DNA from: JAZDJP01 sp043803805
Lineage (GTDB): Bacteria; Planctomycetota; JAZDJP01
Length of the DNA stretch: 24,736 nt
NCBI GenBank assembly: GCA_043803805.1
Contig: JAZDJP010000071.1
Coordinates: 1-24,736, forward strand
Direction of reading: 5' to 3'
Positions 1 to 7,339 of the stretch are shown here, one piece after another. Both the position numbers and the translations under genes were made by a program. The notes beneath the pieces are model-generated. The model worked only from the letters and a program-made list of their open reading frames with translations. It was not told where the DNA came from and did no database searches. Position 1 is the first letter of the stretch. Every line of letters starts with the position of its first letter.

Positions 1-132
1 TGCGAACGCATCTGGACAGCGGCGGTCACATGCCACCAGCAGGGCCGACCCCTCTTCGCCTACCTCCACTCCGCCATCCAATCCCACTTCGCCCGTCAAC
101 CCGCCCCATCTCTATTGCCCTCGGGGCCGTGA
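1..132 (+). CDS. IS66-family transposase, C-terminal fragment (partial, cut by window edge)
   Basis: Frame 1 is open from the window edge to a TGA at 130-132 and encodes the last 43 residues of a transposase. The segment reads CERIWTAAVTCHQQGRPLFA and continues to a QPAPSLLP end. This matches the usual IS66 (TnpC) C-terminus, with its T-C-x-x-Q-G-R stretch and the xPAPSLLP tail. The DDE catalytic core would lie to the left, outside the window. The IS66 assignment rests on remembered family consensus, not a search. Whether the complete gene is intact cannot be judged. Confidence 0.75.
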   Translation, partial: CERIWTAAVTCHQQGRPLFAYLHSAIQSHFARQPAPSLLPSGP

Positions 133-140
133 ACGGTTAC
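1..140 (+). mobile_element. Right end of an IS66-type insertion sequence
   Basis: Eight bases after the transposase stop the sequence reads GAACGGTTAC, ending at 140. Read from the outside this is GTAACCGTTC, which fits the GTAAxCG terminal inverted repeats of IS66 elements. I therefore place the element boundary at 140. IS66 elements usually make 8 bp target duplications, so the left copy would be expected to match 141-148. The left end is outside the window. The element lies beside a palindromic repeat and downstream of the E2-like gene. Confidence 0.6.
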
Positions 141-150
141 ACCATGTCTT

Positions 151-236
151 CCGCTCATGGTGAGCCCGTCGAACCATGGGCAGGATGTTCCCATGAACTT
201 CGCTGCTTATCCTTCGACAGGCTCAGGATGAGCGGT
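151..236. repeat. TCGA-type palindromic intergenic repeat, copy 1
   Basis: Two related arms, CCGCTCATGGTGAGCCCGTC (151-170) and a second ending GGCTCAGGATGAGCGG (221-236), face each other around a short centre. Each arm carries a near-palindromic TCATxxTGAGCCxGTCGAA core. Close relatives occur at 14835-14900 and 16466-16546. The copy overlaps the 3' end of the E2-like gene and encodes about its last 26 residues. Confidence 0.8.
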
Positions 237-1114
237 TTATCCATTTGTGAAATGCTGTAATTAACCCCGGCCGTTTCAAAAACGCTCTCCCGTTCCTCCA
301 CCCGATTCCCCTCCGGCAGACAAGAGGCCATTTCCGTCGTGGCCTGTTCAAGAATCCTCACGATCCGATGGAAGAATCTCGCGGCCTGGGCCCCCGCCAT
401 GACGCGCCGATCAAAGTTCATCGTCAGCGTGAATGTGGTCCGTATCCCGAGCGCCCCGTCCACAACCACCGGCCGCGGCTTGACCAATCCGAACGAAAAA
501 CCCAGAGGCCACGGCCACGTGGCCTGCACGTCGTCCACTCCGTACTTGGCCGGGGAGCTGATGACGAACGCCCCGCCGCGGTATTTGACCCAAAGCCCGG
601 GGAACAACAGGGGCAAACGCACGACCATACGGCTCATCCGGCACGGCAGTTTCGCGATCACGGTTTTGAATTCCCGCCATTGTTTGTTCGTGGTTTCGTC
701 GCACGTCGCGAGGTCCCGCAACCATCCGTTGATCTCGGCCAGGGACGCCTTGTCGGCATTCCGGAACACATCGCAAAAAGCCACCATCGGAGCCCCGGGA
801 ATGTCCCGTTCGCAAAGAACGGTCGCGTCGATACCGGCGAAACTCTGCAAACGGCGGATTCCGAAAGGAAGCCGCCACACGCGGCGGTTGGCGTACGGGT
901 GTTCGCGCAACGCCATCGTGATGGATTTCATCAGAATAGCCGTATAGGATGGCTTGAAAGAACCGCGGGAGACTTCCGCGCGCAACCGTTCGACGTCACT
1001 TAAATCAACTTGGGAATTAAACGTTACCGTGTTGCCGGGGCGGTTTTCGTATTCCACCAGCGCGCAGACGGTACTGAGAAACTTGTTCTTCGGTTCGATG
1101 GTGTAGCCGGCCAT
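155..1114 (-). CDS. 2-oxoacid dehydrogenase E2 catalytic-domain-like protein lacking the HxxxDG motif
   Basis: This 319-residue protein resembles the acyltransferase (catalytic) domain of 2-oxoacid dehydrogenase E2 subunits. The N-terminal half has VDLSDVERLRAEV, then LMKSITMALREHPYANR (about 61-77), as in the E2 core. Near residues 230-255 the family motif F-D-H-R-x-x-D-G appears as FDRRVMAG. The catalytic His is therefore Arg236 and the Asp is Ala240. There is no lipoyl or peripheral-subunit-binding domain, so it is a free-standing core. Classical acyl transfer is unlikely; a structural or different role is inferred. The ATG at 1114 is preferred because GGGAGG lies 7 bases upstream. About the last 26 residues are encoded by a palindromic repeat, suggesting the original stop was lost. 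It is divergent from the sigma-54 activator at 1262. Confidence 0.75.
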   Translation of the reverse strand: MAGYTIEPKNKFLSTVCALVEYENRPGNTVTFNSQVDLSDVERLRAEVSRGSFKPSYTAILMKSITMALREHPYANRRVWRLPFGIRRLQSFAGIDATVLCERDIPGAPMVAFCDVFRNADKASLAEINGWLRDLATCDETTNKQWREFKTVIAKLPCRMSRMVVRLPLLFPGLWVKYRGGAFVISSPAKYGVDDVQATWPWPLGFSFGLVKPRPVVVDGALGIRTTFTLTMNFDRRVMAGAQAARFFHRIVRILEQATTEMASCLPEGNRVEERESVFETAGVNYSISQMDKPLILSLSKDKQRSSWEHPAHGSTGSP

Positions 1115-1148
1115 GGCGTGCCTCCCGTTTCCTCTTGGATGACGAAGC

Positions 1149-1162
1149 GCAAATGGCATGCC
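1149..1162 (-). promoter_or_regulatory. Candidate sigma-54 (-24/-12) promoter for the E2-like gene
   Basis: On the minus strand, 1162 to 1149 reads GGCATGCCATTTGC. It has the invariant GG, ten bases, then GC, with GGCA and TTGC matching the consensus TGGCAC-N5-TTGC. The predicted start near 1137 leaves a 23-base leader containing the GGGAGG site. The gene encoding a sigma-54 activator starts divergently 100 bases away, which adds support. It was found by eye and chance matches are possible. Confidence 0.5.
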
Positions 1163-1261
1163 GACCCGACAGCGTCAAAAAACCTTCATATATCAAAATA
1201 ATTTCAGCCAACCCCATTGGAAACCTTGAAATGAATAGTATCTGTAGTACTATGTGTTGCC

Positions 1262-3517
1262 ATGAAACCACACCTCTCGCCGCTCGCCAGAGCCATCCTC
1301 GACGGGAATTACGCCAGAATCTGCGCCATCACCGGTGATTTTTCTTCGCGGCAGGTATCCGATAGCGAAAAAAAATCTTATTGCGCCATTCGGACGGCCA
1401 CGGACGCCCTCGCTTACATCCTGCCAACCGACAAAGCGCTCCCCGCTCTCCGGGAAGCCATCAACTCTCCACCGGAGGATCTCGAATTATTCTTCCTCCT
1501 TCTCAGCATGAGCGTCAATCTCTCCAACCGTCTTAACCGCATGGGAGACGCGCGACGATTCTCACGCCTGATGAAAGAACTCCTGGACGGCATCCCCCAC
1601 CCCGAACTCAAGGCCTTCTGGTTGCTGCACGAACACTTCCGACTCCTCGCCTCCTTACATCCCGACCTCCGGACGCCTCTGGATGAAGCCCTCGCGCTTG
1701 ACATTCCTCGCGACACCGAATTTTGGGGACGCCTCAAATTACGTCGTGCGGAAACATTCCTCATGTCGGAAATGGACTTTCCCGCCGTGGAAAAGGATAT
1801 TGCGGAAATGGAACCCTTTATCCAACGCCACCCTCGCTTCGCCAATTCTCTTCAGTTTTTAAAAGTCCGCCTGCACCAACGCGCTGGAAACACCGACGAA
1901 GCCCTCACTCTGCTTGCGCCATTCTCGTCCACCTCCCATGCACTTCCCGTCAATATGGTTCGTCTCATGTTGCTCTTTGATGCCGGCCGGTGGGAGGAAT
2001 ATGACCGGGAACTCGAAACCCTTGAGAAGTCCCCTGTCCCCAGCTTCCTGCCGGCCCGCATCCCCCTGATGCGGGCATTGAAAGCGCTCGGGAAAGGATT
2101 CCCGGAAAGCGCCCGGGATCTTGCCCGTAAAACCATACCTCTCATCAAAACGAGCATCCATCCGCACGTCATTCTTCACGAGGCCATTCAAATACTCGCC
2201 TCCGCGGAACTGGCCCTTCGCAACCCCAAAGCCGCGCGGGTTCTTCTCGAAATGATCGATCCCAAAATATTCGATCCCTATGTTCGCGTATACTGGATGC
2301 GCCTTTTTCTTCTCGAAGACGACGACGCGCGAGCCGCCGCCGTCCTCAAACGAATCCTCGATATCGGTCGCCATGGCACCGGGATACTCGCCCGCGAACT
2401 TCGGGAAGCGCATGAAGTATCCGCGCACCAAATCGAAAAACTCCGTCTCCTTGCCTCTCGGTTGCCTTCTTCACCGCTTCCGCCCACCGTTTCCGTCTCT
2501 CCATCAGAATCCATCCCTTTCCCGACGCTCCTCGGCGAAAACACCGCCATACGAAAAGTGAAAACACTCATCCGAAAATACGCGCCTCTCGATACCACCG
2601 TTCTTATCACGGGCGAAACCGGCACAGGCAAGGATGTCACCGCACGACTCATCCACGAATCCAGTTCCCGCGCGGGGCATCCTTTTACCGCCGTCAACTG
2701 CGCGAGCATCAGCGATTCCCTCATGGAAGCGGAACTCTTCGGCTACGTGAAGGGCGCTTTTACGGGAGCCAGTTCCAACCACGACGGCCTTTTCACAACC
2801 ACAGGAAAAGGAACGCTTTTCCTTGACGATGTGGAATCCATGCCGGCGCGACTTCAGGCGGGGCTTTTACGCGTCCTGGAATCCGGCGAAATCCGCCCCG
2901 TGGGAGGAACGCGCATCCGGAAGACCACGGCGCGGATCGTGGCGGCAACCAACACTCCTCTCGATGGACTCGTCAAAAAAGGAACTTTCCGGGAAGATTT
3001 GTTCTATCGGCTGGCGCGATTCGAAATCACTCTGCCGCCGCTACGGGAGAGAAAAGACGATATCCCGCTTCTCGCAAAGCACTTCCTGACCAGAATCTAC
3101 GCGAGCCACACCGAAGGAGCACCCACAATGGGGGAATCGCTGCTTCACGCGTTCGAAGGGCACGACTGGCGGGGAAACGTGCGGGAACTCGAAAACGAAA
3201 TCCAGAGAATCGCGATTCTGGCCGGAGACCGACGCGTCCTGGAAGCCGATCTTTTCCGAACCGGATCATCCCCGGCCGGGACGCCTTCCGATCCGGGAAG
3301 GCCGCTCATCCGCCCCTCGACGCGGGAGCGGCGAGAGCGTCTCCGCGCGCTCTTCCGGGAACATCCGCATCTCACGTTTCAGGAAGTGGTGGACAATCTC
3401 CCCTGCGGCCGTTGCACGGCGTTTTCTGATTTGAAAAATCTCGAAAATGAAAAATTCATCCACCGGGTCCATCGCGCCGACAGCACCCGCGCGCTCTACT
3501 ACACGCGGACAAAATGA
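1262..3517 (+). CDS. Sigma-54 dependent transcriptional activator with TPR-like N-terminus and winged-helix-like C-terminus
   Basis: This 751-residue protein would open sigma-54 RNA polymerase complexes by ATP hydrolysis. The AAA+ domain spans about 424-660. It has Walker A GETGTGKD (451-458), the sigma-54 contact loop GAFTGA (498-503), Walker B GTLFLDDV (517-524), and the REDLFYRL and HDWRGNVRELEN segments. Walker B has Asp523 where most relatives have Glu. There is no receiver, GAF or PAS domain. Residues 1 to about 420 are alpha-helical and TPR-like, suggesting control by protein or small-ligand contact. The C-terminus (about 690-751) lacks the usual Fis-type helix-turn-helix; the pattern FQEVVDNL...TAFSDLKNLENEKFIHRV looks like a winged helix. 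No clear Shine-Dalgarno precedes the ATG. The likely target is the divergent E2-like gene. Confidence 0.9.
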   Translation: MKPHLSPLARAILDGNYARICAITGDFSSRQVSDSEKKSYCAIRTATDALAYILPTDKALPALREAINSPPEDLELFFLLLSMSVNLSNRLNRMGDARRFSRLMKELLDGIPHPELKAFWLLHEHFRLLASLHPDLRTPLDEALALDIPRDTEFWGRLKLRRAETFLMSEMDFPAVEKDIAEMEPFIQRHPRFANSLQFLKVRLHQRAGNTDEALTLLAPFSSTSHALPVNMVRLMLLFDAGRWEEYDRELETLEKSPVPSFLPARIPLMRALKALGKGFPESARDLARKTIPLIKTSIHPHVILHEAIQILASAELALRNPKAARVLLEMIDPKIFDPYVRVYWMRLFLLEDDDARAAAVLKRILDIGRHGTGILARELREAHEVSAHQIEKLRLLASRLPSSPLPPTVSVSPSESIPFPTLLGENTAIRKVKTLIRKYAPLDTTVLITGETGTGKDVTARLIHESSSRAGHPFTAVNCASISDSLMEAELFGYVKGAFTGASSNHDGLFTTTGKGTLFLDDVESMPARLQAGLLRVLESGEIRPVGGTRIRKTTARIVAATNTPLDGLVKKGTFREDLFYRLARFEITLPPLRERKDDIPLLAKHFLTRIYASHTEGAPTMGESLLHAFEGHDWRGNVRELENEIQRIAILAGDRRVLEADLFRTGSSPAGTPSDPGRPLIRPSTRERRERLRALFREHPHLTFQEVVDNLPCGRCTAFSDLKNLENEKFIHRVHRADSTRALYYTRTK

Positions 3518-3561
3518 AATTACAACTAATCTTGAGAGGAGAACGGGTCGGGATAGCGCGG

Positions 3562-4737
3562 CTATCGGGACAGCAATTCCCGGTAGAATGCCGCCGTTTC
3601 GGCGACAAAATCGACGGCCAGGAGGCGCCGGGCGGCCTCACGGCCCGAGGCGGCGAGAGGCCCGATGCGGGCGGCATCCCCGAGAGCGGACGCCATGGCC
3701 TCTCCGAGCGCGGCCGGGTCGTCCGGAGGAACCAGAAGCCCGTGACGCCCGCCGCCCAAGAGTTCCGGCACCCCGCCCACCCGGGTGGCGACGACCGGCA
3801 CCCCCGCCGCCATCGCCTCAAGGATGGACTGGCCGAACCCCTCGTAGCGCGAGGGCGAGACGTAAAGATCCAGGTGCGGAAGGATATCCCCCGCATCGGC
3901 GCGCATCCCGGCAAATACCACACGACCCGCGATGCCGAGTTCCGCGGCGAGCGCCCGGAGGTTCTCCCGCTCGGGCCCGTTGCCAAGAATCAGGAGCCAC
4001 GCGCCGAAAACCGCCCCCCCCGCCGCGGCGAACGCCCGGAGGAGGACATCCACTCCCTTTTCCCGCGTCAGACGCCCGGCGCATCCGACCACCGGGGCGT
4101 CCGGGGCGATGCCGAATTCCCGACGGAAGGCGTCCGCATCCATTCCCGCCCCGGCGGGCGCGGGGATGGCGTGATATACCACCCGGTAACGGGCGGCATC
4201 CCCGAGCCCGAGCCGGACGGAGACCGCCCGCTCGTCATCGGAAAGGGCGACGAATCCGTCGGTGATCCCCGCGAGCCATCGTTCCGCCCGGAGGAAAAAG
4301 AACCGCCGGACGGGCCGGTCGGAAACCCCCGGGATCCCGCCGCTCCCCGCGTAGATGTGGCCGTGCGCGGTGTGCACAATGACCCGGATGCCCGCCAGCC
4401 GCCCGGCCAGACGCCCCAGCGCCCCCGCCTTGGAGGTGTGGGTGTGAATCACATCGAATTGCTCACGCCGCAGCAATCGATAAAGCCGCCACGCGGCGCC
4501 GATGTCCCGCAGAGGCGACACCTCCCGGCCGAGCCCGGGAATCTCCACGCGCCGGAGGCCGGGGGAATCCGCCTCCGCCGCGCATCCCTCCTCGCCCGCG
4601 CCCGTGAGTCCGTGAATGAGCGTGACATCGAATCCATGCCGCATCAGCCCCGCCGCCAGATGCAGCACCACCTTGGCGGCGCCGCCCCGGGCGAGCCGTG
4701 TCACGACGAGCGCGACGCGCGCGGGCCGGGCCATCAT
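3562..4737 (-). CDS. GT4-family glycosyltransferase
   Basis: This 391-residue GT-B glycosyltransferase transfers a sugar from a nucleotide donor onto a glycan or lipid acceptor at the cytoplasmic face. The N-terminal acceptor domain has a glycine-rich RLARGGAAKV (about 14-23) and FDVIHTHTSKAG (94-105). The C-terminal donor domain has GRLTREKGVDVLLRAF (221-236), and RYEGFGQSILEAMAAGVPVV (297-316) carries the EX7E pair Glu299 and Glu307. The length is normal. The start codon overlaps the upstream deacetylase stop (ATGA), with GGGAGG five bases before the first ATG, so the two are translationally coupled. It is the last gene of the exopolysaccharide operon and converges on the sigma-54 activator gene. 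The sugar and linkage cannot be read from sequence. Confidence 0.92.
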   Translation of the reverse strand: MMARPARVALVVTRLARGGAAKVVLHLAAGLMRHGFDVTLIHGLTGAGEEGCAAEADSPGLRRVEIPGLGREVSPLRDIGAAWRLYRLLRREQFDVIHTHTSKAGALGRLAGRLAGIRVIVHTAHGHIYAGSGGIPGVSDRPVRRFFFLRAERWLAGITDGFVALSDDERAVSVRLGLGDAARYRVVYHAIPAPAGAGMDADAFRREFGIAPDAPVVGCAGRLTREKGVDVLLRAFAAAGGAVFGAWLLILGNGPERENLRALAAELGIAGRVVFAGMRADAGDILPHLDLYVSPSRYEGFGQSILEAMAAGVPVVATRVGGVPELLGGGRHGLLVPPDDPAALGEAMASALGDAARIGPLAASGREAARRLLAVDFVAETAAFYRELLSR

Positions 4738-5561
4738 GGCGTCCTCCCGTCGGACGGGACGAGGTCGCGGTAACAAGCCACCCGCACGCCCGGCTCTGAC
4801 GCGAGCCGCGCCAGAAAATGTCCCGCGGCCGCCGGCGCGCCGTCCGCGGCGGGATTGATGCGCAGATTGAGATATGCCGCGGACGCCAGTCCCTCCGCGA
4901 GAATCTCCTCCCCCGATGCGGCATCCCCCGCATCCCCGTCGTGGGACGCCCCCCAGGCCGCGCCGGGATGGCGCGGGCAGGCCGTGGCCGGAAACTCCCA
5001 GAGGTTCGCGCGAACGGGATGGTACAGCCCACGGTGGCGATCCGCGACGGCCACCGTCGAGGCCACGCACCGGTACCCGGGCCCGGCGAGAAGATCGTAC
5101 AGGACCCCGGAGGGAAGATCCATGGCCCCGGCCGGCCGGAAACTCACCGGCACAACCCCGAGCCGGTCGACGATGAGGCGGTGCCCGCGGAGAATCTCCC
5201 CCCGGAATATGGCGGGGTTGGCGACGCGCACGGCCACGGCGGACTCAAGCCCCCGGACGGGATGCCCTCCCGCCTCGTTCATCACCTCATGACCGGCCGC
5301 GGCGATGTCACGATGTATCTCCGGATATTTTTCGAGCCAGGCCGCGGCCACGGCGAACACGACCGTGAGGCGATGGCGCGCCAGAACCTGCAAAACCTCT
5401 CCCACGGGACCGGGCCCCCGCCGGCAGTCGGCGTCCACGGCCACGGTCACGCAGGCCCCCACGCCCCAGGGCCGGAACCCGGGCGAAAGCCCCCGCCCCC
5501 GCGGGTCTCCCGCGCCGGGGAGGAATTCGGCCACCATCCGTTTCAATCCGACATGGAACAT
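4734..5561 (-). CDS. Divergent polysaccharide deacetylase (NodB-like)
   Basis: This 275-residue protein resembles the NodB/polysaccharide deacetylase (CE4) fold, which removes acetyl groups from sugars using a metal bound by Asp-His-His. Motif 1 appears as VTVAVDAD (Asp43, Asp45). Motif 2 would normally be NHxxxH, but here GHEVMNEAGGH has Glu96 at the first His and keeps His100. Motif 3 is FRPAG (141-145). The loss of one metal-ligand His makes activity uncertain; His91 might substitute. There is no obvious signal peptide. The start is uncertain, since neither Met1 nor Met9 has a good Shine-Dalgarno. It is coupled to the glycosyltransferase by an ATGA overlap and sits 90 bases after the second CapB-like gene. 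Confidence 0.75.
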   Translation of the reverse strand: MFHVGLKRMVAEFLPGAGDPRGRGLSPGFRPWGVGACVTVAVDADCRRGPGPVGEVLQVLARHRLTVVFAVAAAWLEKYPEIHRDIAAAGHEVMNEAGGHPVRGLESAVAVRVANPAIFRGEILRGHRLIVDRLGVVPVSFRPAGAMDLPSGVLYDLLAGPGYRCVASTVAVADRHRGLYHPVRANLWEFPATACPRHPGAAWGASHDGDAGDAASGEEILAEGLASAAYLNLRINPAADGAPAAAGHFLARLASEPGVRVACYRDLVPSDGRTP

Positions 5562-5651
5562 GGACGCACCGCCGGCGGATATTCCCGCCGGTTCAATTGA
5601 TTACCAGAATGACGACGCCGAGGGAAGGGGATTTTGGCGGCCGGACACGAA

Positions 5652-6455
5652 TCATCCGACACTGGCGGACTGATAATACCGGTAGTCGCGATCGTGATAG
5701 TACTGGTAACGGTAGAGGTAGCGCGGCAGATAGAAATGGGTCCGGTTGAGGATGAATCCCCGGAAGGAAACCCCCGCCTGGGCGACAAGCCCCACGGCGT
5801 GCTCGATGGACTCCCGCTGGGTGGTCTCGGCGCCGATGACGAGCACCAGCCCGTCCATCAGGTTCCCCAGGAGGATCGGGTCCGCGGTGGAAAGCAGGGG
5901 GCTGGCATCACAGATGATGTAATCAAACATTCCGCGGAGGCGGCGCACAAGTTCCTTCATGCGCTCCTGCTCGAGAAGATAGATGGCGTCGGAGCGGCCG
6001 GATCGAACGGGGAGAAGGAAGAGGTTCTCCGCCTCCGTGTAAACGAGGCATTCCTCGAGGCCGCACTTCCCGTCGAGATAATCATCCAGCCCCGGATGGG
6101 AGGCGATGCCCGTGATGACGCGGAGACGCGGGCGCCGGAGATCTCCCTCCAGGTACAGGATCCTCCGGTCGCGGTTCCGGGCCATGGCCAGGGCCAGGTT
6201 GAAGGACGTGGTGGTCTTTCCCTCCTGATGATGGCAGCTCGTCAGGACAATGGCCCGGACGGCGTCCCGGGACTCGAGGACGGCCAGATTGGCGCGCAGG
6301 GCATGGAACTCCTCGGCCATGAGGGGATGCCGCCAGAGCAGGACCGCCCCGGCCCGGAGCGGGATCCGTTCGATGCGGCGGAGGGCCATCGTCCGGGGAT
6401 CCGGGGTGGCCGTCGCACCCTCAGACGGGGATTCCGGCACGGCATCCGGCGGCAT
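5652..6455 (-). CDS. CapB/CpsD-type polysaccharide biosynthesis ATPase (BY-kinase-like), second copy
   Basis: This 267-residue protein is of the bacterial tyrosine kinase type that controls Wzz-dependent polymer length. It has a P-loop TSCHHQEGKTT (Lys near residue 80), a Walker A' region ILYLEGDLRRP, and a Walker B YIICDASPLL. A C-terminal Tyr cluster, RYLYRYQYYHDRDYRYYQ, is the likely phosphorylation tail. The P-loop departs from the usual PGEGKS/T by having HHQEGKT, and Walker A' has E-G-D for D-A-D. It is a close tandem paralogue of the gene at 6476-7327 and is the more diverged one. I chose the ATG at 6455 because AGGAG lies five bases upstream; the ATG at 6470 is in frame but less well placed. 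The kinase role is inferred from family and context. Confidence 0.85.
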   Translation of the reverse strand: MPPDAVPESPSEGATATPDPRTMALRRIERIPLRAGAVLLWRHPLMAEEFHALRANLAVLESRDAVRAIVLTSCHHQEGKTTTSFNLALAMARNRDRRILYLEGDLRRPRLRVITGIASHPGLDDYLDGKCGLEECLVYTEAENLFLLPVRSGRSDAIYLLEQERMKELVRRLRGMFDYIICDASPLLSTADPILLGNLMDGLVLVIGAETTQRESIEHAVGLVAQAGVSFRGFILNRTHFYLPRYLYRYQYYHDRDYRYYQSASVG

Positions 6456-6475
6456 GGCGTCTCCTGGCATGGAAC

Positions 6476-7327
6476 CTACTTCTCCCCGGGCTCTTCATCC
6501 CGGCTGTAAACCCCTTGGTAGTAGCGGTAATAGTAATCGTGATAATACTGATACCGGTAGAGGTATCGGGGAAGGTAGAAGTGGACGCGGTTGAGAATGA
6601 ACCCCAGGATGCGGATCTTCGCCTGCTGGAGAAGTCCGATGGCATGCTCGATGGATTCCCGCTGGGTCGTCTCGGCCTCCACAACGACAATGACCCCGTC
6701 CGCCAACCCCCCGAGCGTCATGGGATCCGCCGTGGCCAGCAAGGGGGCCGTATCGTAGATGACGCAGTCGAAGCGTCGATGGAGAAACCGCACGAGATCC
6801 CCCATCCGGCTCTGCTCGAGGAGATCCGTGGCATTCGAGCGGCCCGAGCGGGCCGGAATCACGTAGAGATTCTCCGCCTCGGAGAAAAACATCACCTCGT
6901 TCAGGGTGCTGCGCCCCTCCAGATAGTCGTCGATCCCCGCGAAGGCCCCGAGCCGGATGAGACTTTTGATCTTGGGCCGGCGAATGTCGGCGTCCACCAG
7001 GATCACCCGCCGCTCCGGGTTGCGCGCGAGCATGAGCGCCAGGTTGAGGGAATTCGTCGTCTTCCCCTCGCGGTGATGACAGCTCGTGATGACGAAGGTC
7101 TTGATCCCCTCCTGTTCCTGAAGAACATTCAGATTGGCCCGAAGGGCCCGGTACTCCTCGGCCATCATGGACCGATCCCGGAAGACGGCGGCCTCGGGGG
7201 TGAATTCGAAACGGGGGATCCGCCGGGGGGAGAGTTCCCCGAGGTCCTCGCGGGGGGCCCGTTCAAGGGGCCCGCTCAAAATCTGCCCCACGATCCGGTT
7301 CAATTTGTCGTCGGGCGCTTCCGCCAC
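6476..7327 (-). CDS. CapB/CpsD-type polysaccharide biosynthesis ATPase (BY-kinase-like), first copy
   Basis: This 283-residue cytoplasmic ATPase pairs with the Wzz-type membrane protein encoded just upstream. Features are EEYRALRANLNVLQ (the family activation helix, about 57-70), P-loop TSCHHREGKTTNS (Lys89), Walker A' VILVDADIRRP (108-118), Walker B CVIYDTAPLL, and a long Tyr-rich tail with about a dozen Tyr. The P-loop carries HHREGKT rather than the usual PGEGKS/T, the same oddity as the downstream paralogue. The start is GTG at 7327, with TAGGAG nine bases upstream; that site overlaps the stop codon of the Wzz gene. It lies 12 bases after that gene, so it is in the same operon. Confidence 0.88.
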   Translation of the reverse strand: MAEAPDDKLNRIVGQILSGPLERAPREDLGELSPRRIPRFEFTPEAAVFRDRSMMAEEYRALRANLNVLQEQEGIKTFVITSCHHREGKTTNSLNLALMLARNPERRVILVDADIRRPKIKSLIRLGAFAGIDDYLEGRSTLNEVMFFSEAENLYVIPARSGRSNATDLLEQSRMGDLVRFLHRRFDCVIYDTAPLLATADPMTLGGLADGVIVVVEAETTQRESIEHAIGLLQQAKIRILGFILNRVHFYLPRYLYRYQYYHDYYYRYYQGVYSRDEEPGEK

Positions 7328-7339
7328 GGATGTCGTCTC

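Noticed and set aside
339..1003. Plus-strand reading frames opposite the E2-like gene
   Set aside because: Low-complexity Arg/Pro/His translations with no ribosome site; they mirror a well-supported gene on the minus strand.
3447..4773. Long plus-strand frames opposite the glycosyltransferase
   Set aside because: Gly/Pro/Arg-rich shadow translation from high GC DNA; the minus strand has all GT4 motifs and coupling.
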